The position numbers and the translations under genes are program-made. Positions 35,400 to 46,048 of a stretch of DNA of 64,000 nucleotides are shown piece by piece; the stretch's first letter is position 1, and the number at the start of each line of letters is the position of its first letter. A model generated the notes under the pieces. It was not told where the DNA came from and did no database searches. It saw only the letters and a program-made list of their open reading frames with translations. The stretch is taken from the NCBI RefSeq assembly GCF_014199625.1, contig NZ_JACHNY010000001.1, positions 372,001 through 436,000 on the forward strand, given 5' to 3'. The stretch comes from Sphingomonas abaci. GTDB lineage: Bacteria; Pseudomonadota; Alphaproteobacteria; Sphingomonadales; Sphingomonadaceae.

Positions 35400-37303
35400 C
35401 AGCCGACGGTCCCCGTCGCCTCCCATGCCGCGCCCTGCGGATCGATCAGGCCGGCCAGCGCCATCTCGCGCGCATGGGTCGCGGGCACCGGCAGCGAAAA
35501 ATAATAGCCCTGCAGATAGGCCGCGCCGGCGATGCGCAGCGCCTGAGCCTGCGCATCGGTCTCCACGCCCTCGCCGATCACCTCCAGCCCCAACGCGCGG
35601 CCGAGATGGATGATCGAATGGACAATCGCCGCCGATTCACGCTCCCGTCCCATGCCGTCGATGAAGCTGCGGTCGATCTTCAGGCAGTCGAGCGCGAAGG
35701 TGCGGATATTGTAGAGGCTGGAATAGCCGGTGCCGAAATCGTCCAGCGCGATTCGGAAGCCCAGGTCGCGCAAGCGATACAGCGTCTCCGCCGCGCGTTC
35801 CGCATCGGCGAAGATCGCCGACTCGGTGATCTCGATCTGCACGCGCGACGGCGACACTCCGGCCCGCTCGACGCCTTCCATGACATGGCCGACAAAATTC
35901 TGCCGCCGGAACTGGCGCGGCGAGAAGTTGATCGAGACATATTGGTCCGGCCACGCCTTCAGTTCGGCCAGCGCCTCGGCCAGCACCCAGTCGCCCAGCT
36001 CGTGGATCAGGTTCGATTCCTCGGCGACGGGGATGAAGATGGTCGGGCTCAGCCGGCCATAATCCGCCGTCTCCCAGCGCAGCAGCGCCTCGAATCCCGC
36101 GATCGCCATCGTGTCGCGCGCGACGATCGGCTGATAGACCAGACTCAGTTCGCCGCGGGCGATCGCCTCGCCCAGCCCGCCCTCGACCCGGCGGCGGAAG
36201 CGGACATTCTCGTCCATCTCCTCGTCGAACACGCGCACCTGGCCCCGCCCGGCGCGCTTGGCGTCGTTCAGCGCAAGGTCGGCGCGCCGCAGCAAATCGA
36301 CGGGGTCGCGCGGGCCGTCCTCCGTCGCCAGCTTCAGCCCGGCCGAACTGCCGCCCTTCACCGAGTGGCCGAACACGTCAAAGCTGATGCCGCAGGCCGC
36401 AATCACCCGCTCGCATGCGATCACCGCGGCCGCTTCACCGGCCGTGTCGAACAGGATGCCGAATTCGTCGCCGCCCAGCCGGGCGACCAGCGCCCCCTCC
36501 GGCGCGGTCTCGTGCAGCGTCGCATAGACGAGCTGGATCAGCCGGTCGCCCGCCAGATGGCCCAGCGTGTCGTTGACCAGCTTGAACCGATCGAGATCGA
36601 ACATCGCGATCGCGAACAGGCCGGGCTGGCGCGCCCGGTCGCCTAGCGCGCGCAGGAAGGCGAGGCGATTGGGCGCGTCGGTCAGGGAATCATGCATCGC
36701 CATGTGCAGCGCGCGGCTTTCATTGGCGGCGAGTTCGGCGGTGCGATCCTCCAGCAGCGCGACCTGCCGGGCCAGGTCCGCCCGCGCGGCGGCCAGCGCC
36801 CGGTCGACCCGCCAGCGCTCGCCCAGCGCCGTCGCGGTGTGGACGATCTCCACCGCGTCGAACGGCTTGGCGATGTAGAACAGCTTGTCGACCGGCCCGG
36901 CATCGCGGGCGATGGCGAGCGGTGCATGGTCGGAATAGCCGGTGACGATGACGATGTTGATCTCGGGATCGAGCGAGCGGATGCGCGCGGCCGTCTCGCG
37001 CCCGTCAATGCCGGGCGGCATCCGGATGTCGAGGAAGACGACCGCGAAGGGCTCTTCCGATGCCAGGCTTGCCGCGACTGCACCCACCGCGTCGCTACCC
37101 TGCTCGACATGGGTCAGCGCGAAGCGTGGCGCCGCCGCGGCGGGCGCGGCGTCCGTGCCGAACAGGTCCTGCGCCATCGCGTCCAGCGCCGTCGCCGCGC
37201 CGTCGCCCGGAACCGCGAAGCTGCGGCGATAGCTGTCGTGCATCGCCGGCTCATCGTCGACGATCAGAATCCGCACGATCTCCCGCTGGCCCGGCTCTAC
37301 CAT
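35399..37303 (-). CDS. Response regulator with GGDEF and EAL output domains
   Basis: A 634-residue cytoplasmic protein. The REC domain (about 8-165) has ILIVDDEPAMHDSY, the phosphoacceptor Asp in VVFLDIRMPPGIDG and the KPFDAVEIV end; an insert of about 45 residues after the first acidic pair makes it longer than usual. The GGDEF domain (about 195-345) has an intact GGDEF in VARLGGDEFGILF, although the helix motif LTGLPNR reads LTDAPNR. The EAL domain (about 365-620) has FEALLRW, SINFSPRQF and DDFGTGYSSL with the metal-binding acids, so phosphodiesterase activity is likely. It sits first in a two-gene operon with the sensor kinase. Confidence 0.92.
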   Translation of the reverse strand: MVEPGQREIVRILIVDDEPAMHDSYRRSFAVPGDGAATALDAMAQDLFGTDAAPAAAAPRFALTHVEQGSDAVGAVAASLASEEPFAVVFLDIRMPPGIDGRETAARIRSLDPEINIVIVTGYSDHAPLAIARDAGPVDKLFYIAKPFDAVEIVHTATALGERWRVDRALAAARADLARQVALLEDRTAELAANESRALHMAMHDSLTDAPNRLAFLRALGDRARQPGLFAIAMFDLDRFKLVNDTLGHLAGDRLIQLVYATLHETAPEGALVARLGGDEFGILFDTAGEAAAVIACERVIAACGISFDVFGHSVKGGSSAGLKLATEDGPRDPVDLLRRADLALNDAKRAGRGQVRVFDEEMDENVRFRRRVEGGLGEAIARGELSLVYQPIVARDTMAIAGFEALLRWETADYGRLSPTIFIPVAEESNLIHELGDWVLAEALAELKAWPDQYVSINFSPRQFRRQNFVGHVMEGVERAGVSPSRVQIEITESAIFADAERAAETLYRLRDLGFRIALDDFGTGYSSLYNIRTFALDCLKIDRSFIDGMGRERESAAIVHSIIHLGRALGLEVIGEGVETDAQAQALRIAGAAYLQGYYFSLPVPATHAREMALAGLIDPQGAAWEATGTVG

Positions 37304-37350
37304 GGTGCATGCTCTCCCGAAACGCGTGAAGGTCGGGTAAGCAGCGCCAG

Positions 37351-38277
37351 TTAAGCCCCCATGAACGAAGATTGCAGTTGTTCTCCAAGGGCTTGCGCCC
37401 CAAGCACGATCGCGCCGAGCGGCCCGGCATTGCCGCCCAGGGCCGGCGGCACGACGAAGGTGTCGGCGTTCGCCACCTCGGGCAGGGCGACATAGCCGGC
37501 CAGCGACTTGGTCATCGCCGCGCGGACGCGGGGGAAGAGATGGTCGGTGCCGACCATCACGCCGCCGCCCATCACGATCCGGCGCGGCACGCCGGTCAGC
37601 ACCAGCGCATGGAGCAACTGGCCCAGCGCATGCGCGACCAAATTCCAGGCGGGATGGTCGGCGGGCAGGTCCGGGCCCGGGATGCCGGTGCGCGCCTGGA
37701 TCGCGGGGCCCGCCGCCAGTCCCTCCAGGCAGGCGCCATGATAGGGACAGGAGCCGACCCAGTCGTCGCCGGCGACACGGACGGGGCGGATATGACCGAA
37801 CTCGCTATGCGTCAGCCCGTCGACCGGCTTGCCGCCCGCGATCAGGCCGACGCCGATCCCGGTGCCGACCGTCGCATAGGCGATGTCGGGCAGCCCCTTC
37901 GCCGCGCCCCAGCGCGCCTCGGCCAGCGCCGCGCCGACCACGTCGGTGTGGAAGCCGGTCGGCACGCCCGCCTTGCGCCGCAGCCGCGCCGCCACGTCCT
38001 GGTTCGCCCAGCCGGGCTTGGGCGTCGAGGTGATATGGCCATAGTCGCCGGCATGGGGGTCGATCGACACCGGGCCGAAGCTGGCGATGCCGAGCGCGCT
38101 GAACCCGCTCCACCGGTCCAGGACCGCCTCGATCGCGCTCAGCGTCTCCTCCGGCCGGGTGGTCGGCAGCTGGACGCGATCCTCGATCTCGTCAGGCCCG
38201 CGCGCCAGGATGCAGATGCATTTGGTGCCGCCCAGCTCGACGCCTGCCACCAGGGGCTTGTTCTGCCGTTCCGTCAC
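37351..38277 (-). CDS. ROK family sugar kinase, probably fructokinase
   Basis: A 308-residue kinase. VAGVELGGTKCICILARGPD is the phosphate loop of the bacterial fructokinase branch of ROK proteins, with the catalytic-base region ASFGPVSIDPHAGDYGHI and ATVGTGIGVGLIAGG. The zinc site typical of this branch is SEFGHIRPVRVAGDD followed by SCPYHGACLEGLAAGPAI (His, Cys, His, Cys). The likely reaction is fructose to fructose 6-phosphate. The start is a GTG at 38277 with GGAGAG 8 bases upstream; no ATG fits. It is 35 bases after glmS on the same strand, so its product could feed GlmS directly. Confidence 0.87.
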   Translation of the reverse strand: MTERQNKPLVAGVELGGTKCICILARGPDEIEDRVQLPTTRPEETLSAIEAVLDRWSGFSALGIASFGPVSIDPHAGDYGHITSTPKPGWANQDVAARLRRKAGVPTGFHTDVVGAALAEARWGAAKGLPDIAYATVGTGIGVGLIAGGKPVDGLTHSEFGHIRPVRVAGDDWVGSCPYHGACLEGLAAGPAIQARTGIPGPDLPADHPAWNLVAHALGQLLHALVLTGVPRRIVMGGGVMVGTDHLFPRVRAAMTKSLAGYVALPEVANADTFVVPPALGGNAGPLGAIVLGAQALGEQLQSSFMGA

Positions 38278-38312
38278 GCCGCTCTCTCCAATGCAATGCT
38301 TTGCACAGGGGG

Positions 38313-40136
<1,824 letters not shown>

Positions 40137-40163
40137 GCGATCGAAACTCCTGGAAAGTCGATA

Positions 40164-41543
40164 TTATCGCGCGGCCTTGCGCGCCTTCAAGGCCTTGGCC
40201 CGTTCGCGGAAGCGGGCGGCCCAGCCGGGCTTGGTCTGCCGTTCGGCGCGGACCAGCGCCAGCGCATCCGCCTCGACATCGCTGGTCACGACCGATCCCG
40301 CGCCGACGATCGCGCCATCGCCGATCGTCACCGGCGCGACCAGCGCGGAATTGGAGCCGATGAACGCCCCCGCCCCGATCACCGTGCGATATTTGGAATA
40401 GCCGTCATAATTGCAGGTGATCGTGCCCGCGCCGATATTGCTGCCCGCGCCGATCTCCGCATCGCCCAGATAGGTCAGGTGATTGGCCTTCGCCCCCTCG
40501 CCCAGCACCGCCTTCTTGATCTCGACGAAATTGCCGACCTTGGACTGCGCGCGCAGCACCGCGCCCGGCCGCAATCGCGCATAGGGGCCGACCTCCGCGT
40601 GCGGTCCGACCTCCGCGCCCTCGATATGGCTGAAACCGTGGATCGTCGCGCCGTCCGCCACGCGCACGCCGGGACCGAAGACGACGTTCGGCTCGATCGT
40701 CACGTCGCGGCCGATCACCGTGTCGTGCGCGAACCACACCGTCTCTGGCGCGATCAGCGTCGCGCCCTCGGCCATGGCGCGGAGGCGCCGCGCCGCCTGC
40801 CACGCCGCCTCGACCCCGGCCAGCTCGGCGCGGCTGTTGATCCCGGCGACCTCGTCCGCGCCGGTCTCGATCACCACGGCGCGCCGCCCCTCGGCGATGG
40901 CCAGCCCGACCACGTCCGGCAGATAATATTCGCCCGTCGCATTGGCGTTGCCGACCGCCGACAGCAGCCGCCACAGATCGGAGGTGCGCACCGCGGTCAC
41001 GCCGCTGTTGCACAAGGTCACCGCGCGCTCCTCCGGCGCGGCATCCTTATATTCGACGATCCGCTCCATCGTGCCGTCGGCCGCGGCGATCACCCGGCCA
41101 TAGGCGGCCGGATCGGCGGGCCGGAAGCCCAGCACCGCCACCGCCGGGGCGTCCTCCGCCTGCAACCGCGCCGCCAGCCGCGCGACCGTCTCGGCGGCGA
41201 GCAGTGGCGTGTCGCCGAAGCAGACGATGGCGATGCCGTCGAAATCGGCCAGCGCGTCCCTGGCCTGGAGCGCGGCATGGGCGGTGCCGAGCTGTTCCTG
41301 CTGCCAGGCGATGGCGACGCCGCGATCCGCGACCGCCGCCTCGACCTGCTCGCCCGACGCGCCGACCACCACCACCTGCCGCGCGACGCCCGCGTCCGAC
41401 AGGCTGTCGAGCAGATGCATCAGCATCGGCCGTCCGGCGAGCGGGTGCAGCACCTTGTGCAGGTCGGACTTCATCCGCGTGCCCTTGCCGGCGGCCAGGA
41501 TGATCGCGGCGAGCGGAGCGGAAGCGACGGTCGGTTCGGTCAT
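40164..41543 (-). CDS. glmU: Bifunctional UDP-N-acetylglucosamine pyrophosphorylase / glucosamine-1-phosphate N-acetyltransferase GlmU
   Basis: Carries out the last two steps to UDP-GlcNAc. The N-terminal uridyltransferase domain (about 1-235) has LAAIILAAGKGTRMKSDLHK and QQEQLGTAHAALQA. The C-terminal left-handed beta helix (about 255-440) has the hexapeptide pattern, with IGAGTITCNYDGYSKYRTVI, IGSNSALVAPVTIGDGAIVG and AGSVVTSDVEADALAL. The 459 residues are standard. I chose the ATG at 41543 by homology, although the ribosome binding site is weak. It starts the glmU-glmS-fructokinase operon and is divergent from gph; glmM is not here. Confidence 0.96.
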   Translation of the reverse strand: MTEPTVASAPLAAIILAAGKGTRMKSDLHKVLHPLAGRPMLMHLLDSLSDAGVARQVVVVGASGEQVEAAVADRGVAIAWQQEQLGTAHAALQARDALADFDGIAIVCFGDTPLLAAETVARLAARLQAEDAPAVAVLGFRPADPAAYGRVIAAADGTMERIVEYKDAAPEERAVTLCNSGVTAVRTSDLWRLLSAVGNANATGEYYLPDVVGLAIAEGRRAVVIETGADEVAGINSRAELAGVEAAWQAARRLRAMAEGATLIAPETVWFAHDTVIGRDVTIEPNVVFGPGVRVADGATIHGFSHIEGAEVGPHAEVGPYARLRPGAVLRAQSKVGNFVEIKKAVLGEGAKANHLTYLGDAEIGAGSNIGAGTITCNYDGYSKYRTVIGAGAFIGSNSALVAPVTIGDGAIVGAGSVVTSDVEADALALVRAERQTKPGWAARFRERAKALKARKAAR

Positions 41544-41603
41544 GCGGGTCCGGTGCCATGAAGTTCTTGCCAATACCATAGCGCGGCTGGCACCGGCGCG
41601 GTC

Positions 41604-42296
41604 ATGGACAGTAATTCATCCAGCCGTTTCCCCTGGTCCATCGTCGGCTTCGACATGGACGGGACCCTGCTCGACACGTCGGGCGACCTCGCCGCCGCAG
41701 TTAACCATGCGCTGGACAGCGCCGGGCGACCGACGCTTTCCGTCGACCGGATCACCCCGATGATCGGGGGCGGCGCGCGCCACATGCTGGCGCAGGGAAT
41801 GGCCGCGACCGGCGGCTGCACCGACGACGAGCTGGACGTGCTGCACCGCCGCCTGCTCGACTATTACGAAGCGAACATGGTGGTCCATACCCGCCCCTAT
41901 CCGGGCGCGCTGGCGGCGCTCGACGCGCTGACGGCGCGGGGCGTCACGCTGGCGGTGGTGACCAACAAGCTGGAGGGCTATGCCAGCCGCATCCTCGGCG
42001 AACTGGGCCTGACCGATCGCTTCGCCTGCCTGATCGGCGGCGACAGCCTGGGGCCGGGCATGGGTAAGCCATCGCCCGCGCCGATCCACGCGATGATCGA
42101 CCGGTGCGGGGGCGGCACGGCGGCGTTCGTCGGCGATTCGATCTACGACGTAAAGGCGGCGCAGGCGGCGAGCGTGCCGGTGGTTGCGTGCAGCTTCGGC
42201 TTTCTGGACCGGCCGGTCGCGGAGCTCGGCGCGGATGCGGTGATCGACGGCTATGCGGAGTTGCTGCCGGTGCTGGAGCGGCTGGGTCAGCGCTGA
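41604..42296 (+). CDS. gph: Phosphoglycolate phosphatase-like HAD hydrolase
   Basis: A 230-residue HAD phosphatase with the nucleophile motif VGFDMDGTLLDTSGDL, motif II VVTNKLEGY (phosphate-binding Thr), the Lys of motif III in GMGKPSPAP and motif IV AFVGDSIYDVKAA. The helical cap begins AAAVNHALDSAGRPTL. It is the phosphoglycolate phosphatase type, which clears 2-phosphoglycolate from DNA repair or photorespiration-like reactions; the exact substrate cannot be proven by sequence. It is divergent from glmU and 49 bases before phoR. Confidence 0.85.
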   Translation: MDSNSSSRFPWSIVGFDMDGTLLDTSGDLAAAVNHALDSAGRPTLSVDRITPMIGGGARHMLAQGMAATGGCTDDELDVLHRRLLDYYEANMVVHTRPYPGALAALDALTARGVTLAVVTNKLEGYASRILGELGLTDRFACLIGGDSLGPGMGKPSPAPIHAMIDRCGGGTAAFVGDSIYDVKAAQAASVPVVACSFGFLDRPVAELGADAVIDGYAELLPVLERLGQR

Positions 42297-42315
42297 TCCC
42301 GCAAAGAGCGCGCCT

Positions 42316-42333
42316 CTGTCACACGGTTGAGCT
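42316..42333 (+). promoter_or_regulatory. Possible Pho-box half-site upstream of phoR
   Basis: CTGTCAC at 42316-42322 matches the PhoB half-site exactly, but the second half (TTGAGCT after a four-base spacer) matches poorly. It ends 13 bases ahead of the phoR ATG. It could give weak autoregulation of phoR. Confidence 0.35.
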
Positions 42334-42345
42334 AATCCGGGGCCG

Positions 42346-43605
42346 ATGCGACGCGAATCATCATTCCGCCTGGGCTGGGCGATCGTGCTGGCGGCGGCGA
42401 CCGCGGTGGGCGTGGCGCTGGTCGACGGCCGCTGGGAGGGGCTGATCGTCACCCTGGTCGGCACGATCGGTGCGGTGCTGGTCGCCCGGATCGACGAGGA
42501 CCGCGCCCCCGCCGCACCCGTCGCGCCGACGATCGAGCCCGGCATCGGCGAGGTGCTGGACGCGGTGGCGGAGCCCGTGCTGCTGGTGCGCGGCGGCCGG
42601 ATCATCCTGGCCAATGCCGCCGCCCGCACGCTGCTGGGCGACCATGTCGTCGGCGAGGATGCGCGCGTCGCGCTGCGCCATCCCGCCGCCGCCGAGGCGC
42701 TGGCCGCTCCTGAGGGCCGGCAGGTCGAGCTGGTCGGCATCGGCGCACGCGACCGGCGCTGGGAGATGCGCGTCTCCCCCACCGCCAGCGGCGCGCGCGT
42801 GGTCGAGCTGATCGACCATAGCGAGGGCGCGGCGACCGAGCGGATGCGCGTCGATTTCGTCGCCAATGCCAGCCACGAACTACGCACCCCGCTCGCCTCG
42901 ATCCTGGGCTTCGCCGAGACGTTGGAGGAGGCGGGCGACGATCCGGAACTGCGATCGCGCTTCCTGGGGATCATGATGGCCGAGGCGCGGCGCATGCAGC
43001 GGCTGGTCGAGGACCTGTTGTCGCTGTCGCGGATCGAGGCGGACAAATACCGCTTGCCCGATCGACCGATCGACGTCGCCCAGCTGATGGACGAAATCTG
43101 CGCGGAGCTGCGCCGCACCGGCACCGCGCGCGTCGGCGACATCACCTGCCAGGCGCTGACCGGCCTGCCGCCCGTGCTGGGCGACCGCGCGCAATTGTCG
43201 CAGATGCTGCACAATCTGATCGGCAACGCGATGAAATACGGTCGCGCCGGCACGCCGGTCGACGTGCGGCTGGAACCGGGCGCCACGGGCGGCGTGCGCC
43301 TGACCGTGACCGACCAGGGCGAGGGCATCGCGCCCGAGCATCTGCCGCGCCTGACCGAACGCTTCTACCGCGTCGACACCGGGCGCAGCCGGTCGCTGGG
43401 CGGGACCGGCCTGGGCCTCGCGATCGTCAAGCATGTGGTGGAGCGGCATCGCGGCCAGCTCGACATCACCAGCCGGGTCGGCATCGGCACCAGCTTCGCC
43501 GTCACCCTGCCGGCGACCACGGCACCCCCGACCGGGACCGGTCCGGGCGCACTGTCATCAAAGGGTAACGAAAACGTCACACAGGGTGAGCGGGAAGCGC
43601 GCTAG
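42346..43605 (+). CDS. phoR: Phosphate regulon sensor histidine kinase PhoR
   Basis: A 419-residue kinase at the head of the pst operon. Two closely spaced membrane helices (about 8-24 and 32-47) are followed by a PAS-like segment (LDAVAEPVLLVRGGRIILANAA), then the phosphoacceptor motif FVANASHELRTPLASILGFAE with its His. The ATPase boxes are NLIGNAMKYG, VTDQGEGIAPEHLPRLTERFYRVD and GGTGLGLAIVKHV. With no large periplasmic domain it is the PhoR type that senses phosphate through PstSCAB and PhoU. The gene is 29 bases before pstS, and the Pho-box-like repeats lie inside its last 55 bases. Confidence 0.93.
   Translation: MRRESSFRLGWAIVLAAATAVGVALVDGRWEGLIVTLVGTIGAVLVARIDEDRAPAAPVAPTIEPGIGEVLDAVAEPVLLVRGGRIILANAAARTLLGDHVVGEDARVALRHPAAAEALAAPEGRQVELVGIGARDRRWEMRVSPTASGARVVELIDHSEGAATERMRVDFVANASHELRTPLASILGFAETLEEAGDDPELRSRFLGIMMAEARRMQRLVEDLLSLSRIEADKYRLPDRPIDVAQLMDEICAELRRTGTARVGDITCQALTGLPPVLGDRAQLSQMLHNLIGNAMKYGRAGTPVDVRLEPGATGGVRLTVTDQGEGIAPEHLPRLTERFYRVDTGRSRSLGGTGLGLAIVKHVVERHRGQLDITSRVGIGTSFAVTLPATTAPPTGTGPGALSSKGNENVTQGEREAR
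43552..43580 (+). promoter_or_regulatory. Pho-box-like direct repeats upstream of pstS
   Basis: Three seven-base units with four-base spacers: CTGTCAT (43552), GGGTAAC (43563) and ACGTCAC (43574), with A-rich spacers CAAA and GAAA. The 11-base period and AT-rich spacers are those of PhoB boxes. The first unit matches the consensus fully, the third at five of seven positions and the middle at four. The array ends 54 bases before the pstS ATG and lies inside the end of phoR, which suggests a separate phosphate-starvation promoter for pstSCAB-phoU-phoB. Confidence 0.6.
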
Positions 43606-43634
43606 AGACTCGGGCGACTTCCCCTGGGGACCCG

Positions 43635-44678
43635 ATGCTTCGCCTTCTTCCACTCGCGCCACTCCTGGCGCTGGCCGCGTGCCATGACCAGGCCAATGGC
43701 GGCGGCGCGGGGGCACGCGACCAAATCCGCGTGGTGGGGTCGTCGACCGTCTATCCCTTCACCACGATGATCGCCGAGCAACTGGTCGCCACCGACCCCG
43801 ATGCGCGCGCGCCGGTGATCGAGGCGACCGGCACGGGAGCCGGCATGAAGCTGTTCTGCGCCGGCATCGGCGCCGCCTATCCGGATATCGAGGACGCCTC
43901 GCGGCGGATGCACGCCAGCGAATATCGTGACTGCCAGGCGCACGGCGTCGGCCCCGTCCTGGAGGTGCCGATCGGCATCGACGGCATCGCGTTCGCCGAG
44001 GCGAAGTCCGGGCCGAAACTGGCGCTGACCCCGACCGACCTGTACCTGGCGCTGGCCGCCGCGCCGCGCGGCCGGCCCAACACGGCGCGCACCTGGGCCG
44101 ACGTGAACCCCCGCCTGCCCGCCGTGCCGATCCAGGTCTATGGCCCGCCGGCGACCAGCGGGACGCGTGACGCGCTCGCCGATCTGATCCTGGCCAAGGG
44201 CTGCGACGCGGTCGATCCGGTCGCCCGCGGCCTGGCGAGCCGCGATCCGGAGGCGCATCGTGCCCGCTGCTCCCGCATCCGCGAGGACGGTGTCTATATC
44301 GACGCCGGCGAGAACGACAATCTGATCGTCCAGAAGCTGCAATCCAACCCGAACGCGCTGGGCATCTTCGGCTATAGCTATCTGGAGGAGAACCGGGACA
44401 GCGTGAACGGCGTGCCGATCGACGGGGTCCCGCCCACCTATCAAGCGATCGCCAGCGGCCGCTATCCGGGCGCGCGCGCGCTCTACATTTACGTCAAGAA
44501 AGCGCATATCGATGCCATTCCCGGCCTGCGCGCCTTTCTCGACCTCTACGCCGCCAATTGGGGACCGCAGGGGCCGCTGGTCGCGCGGGCGCTGATCGCC
44601 GCGCCGCCCGCCATGCGCGCCCGCGCCGCCGCGATCGTCGCGCGCGCGATCCCGCTCGATCCGGCGACGCTGTCGTGA
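43635..44678 (+). CDS. pstS: Phosphate ABC transporter substrate-binding protein PstS
   Basis: Periplasmic phosphate receptor of 347 residues. The signal peptide ends LLALAACHDQ, a plausible lipobox (Cys17). The binding domain starts IRVVGSSTVYPFTTMIAEQL, with the phosphate-binding Ser/Thr, and continues IEATGTGAGMKLFCAG, DGIAFAEAKSG and YGPPATSGTRDALADL with the Thr-Ser-Gly-Thr-Arg phosphate loop. The family is the longer PstS type seen in alphaproteobacteria. Its last four bases overlap pstC (GTGA). Confidence 0.95.
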   Translation: MLRLLPLAPLLALAACHDQANGGGAGARDQIRVVGSSTVYPFTTMIAEQLVATDPDARAPVIEATGTGAGMKLFCAGIGAAYPDIEDASRRMHASEYRDCQAHGVGPVLEVPIGIDGIAFAEAKSGPKLALTPTDLYLALAAAPRGRPNTARTWADVNPRLPAVPIQVYGPPATSGTRDALADLILAKGCDAVDPVARGLASRDPEAHRARCSRIREDGVYIDAGENDNLIVQKLQSNPNALGIFGYSYLEENRDSVNGVPIDGVPPTYQAIASGRYPGARALYIYVKKAHIDAIPGLRAFLDLYAANWGPQGPLVARALIAAPPAMRARAAAIVARAIPLDPATLS

Positions 44679-46048
44679 AGCCGCTGGCGCTGCTCTTCGT
44701 CGTCGCCGGCCTGGCGCTGATCGGCTGGCTGACCGCGCGGGCGCGCGCGAACCATTTCCTGCGAACGGCCACCCGGTCCAGCTCGCTGCCCGGCCATCAT
44801 GGCTGGTATGTCGCGCTGTGGACGCTTATCCCGCCGCTGATCTTCCTCGCGCTCTGGTCGACCGTCGCACCGGCGCTGGTGACCGACGCGGTGCTGGCCA
44901 CCCCGGCCGCCGCCGCGCTGCCGCCGCAGGGCTTCGCCCGCGCGACCATCCTGTCGGAGGCGCGAGCGCTGGGCGCGGGCCGGGCTTACGGGGCGTTCCA
45001 TGCGCTGGCCGAGACGCTCGCCCCCGCCTATGCCGCCGCGCAGACCCGGTTCGACTGGATCGCGACCGCGCTGGCGCTGGCGCTGGCCTTTGCCGGCGGC
45101 GCCTTCGCCTTTGTGCGCGTGCGCCCCGGCTTCGCGGCGCGCACGCGGGTCGAGCGGATCGTGATGGGCGCGCTACTCGCCGCGTCGCTGATCGCGATCC
45201 TGACGACGATCGGCATCGTCGCCTCGCTCCTCTACGAATCCGCCCGCTTCTTCGCGATCGTGCCGCTCACCGATTTCCTGTTCGGCACTCATTGGAGCCC
45301 CCAGGTCGTCGATCCGCGCGATCCGGGTGCCAGCCTGGGCGCGCTGCCGCTGTTCTGGGGCACCTTCTTCATCGGCGCGGTGATCGCGATGGCGGTCGCC
45401 ATCCCCTTCGGCCTGATGAGCGCCATCTACCTGACCCAATATGCCAGGCCGGCCACGCGCCGCTGGATCAAGCCCATGCTGGAGATGCTCGCGGGCGTGC
45501 CGACCGTGGTCTATGGCTATTTCGCCGCGCTGACCGTCGCGCCGGCGGTGCGGTCGCTGGGCGTGACTCTCGGCATCCCCTGGGCCTCGTCGGAAAGCGC
45601 CTTGGCCGCCGGGCTGGTCATGGGGGTGATGATCATTCCCTTCGTCTCGTCCATGGCCGACGACAGCCTGGCCGCGGTGCCCGGCACGATGCGCGACGGC
45701 AGCCTGGCGCTGGGCGCCACCGTGTCGGAGACGATCCGCAAGGTGCTGCTCCCCGCCGCGCTGCCCGGCGTGGTCGGCGGCATCCTGCTGGCGATCAGCC
45801 GCGCGATCGGCGAGACGATGATCGTCGTCATGGCCGCATCGGGCGTCGCGACGCTGACCGCCAACCCGTTCGCCTCCGCCACCACGGTCACCCGGCAGAT
45901 CGTCGACCTGCTGACCGGCGAGGCGGCGTTCGACAGCGCCAAGACGCTCGCCGCCTTCGCGCTGGGACTGACGCTCTTCGTCGTCACCCTGCTCCTCAAC
46001 ATCGTCGCGCTCAGCGTCGTGAAGACCTATCGGGAGGCGTATGAATAG
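44675..46048 (+). CDS. pstC: Phosphate ABC transporter permease PstC
   Basis: A 457-residue inner-membrane permease, longer than enterobacterial PstC. There are extra N-terminal membrane segments (LLFVVAGLALIGWL, LWTLIPPLIFLALW) and a periplasmic-like stretch before the core. The core has FWGTFFIGAVIAMAVAIPFG, the EAA loop KPMLEMLAGVPTVVYGYFAA and PGTMRDGSLALGATVSETIRK. The start is a GTG at 44675 overlapping the pstS stop, the only candidate consistent with coupling. The last eight bases overlap pstA. Confidence 0.94.
   Translation: MKPLALLFVVAGLALIGWLTARARANHFLRTATRSSSLPGHHGWYVALWTLIPPLIFLALWSTVAPALVTDAVLATPAAAALPPQGFARATILSEARALGAGRAYGAFHALAETLAPAYAAAQTRFDWIATALALALAFAGGAFAFVRVRPGFAARTRVERIVMGALLAASLIAILTTIGIVASLLYESARFFAIVPLTDFLFGTHWSPQVVDPRDPGASLGALPLFWGTFFIGAVIAMAVAIPFGLMSAIYLTQYARPATRRWIKPMLEMLAGVPTVVYGYFAALTVAPAVRSLGVTLGIPWASSESALAAGLVMGVMIIPFVSSMADDSLAAVPGTMRDGSLALGATVSETIRKVLLPAALPGVVGGILLAISRAIGETMIVVMAASGVATLTANPFASATTVTRQIVDLLTGEAAFDSAKTLAAFALGLTLFVVTLLLNIVALSVVKTYREAYE

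Noticed and set aside
40137..40163. glmS ribozyme or riboswitch
   Set aside because: The 27-base gap between glmU and glmS is far too short and glmS is internal to an operon.
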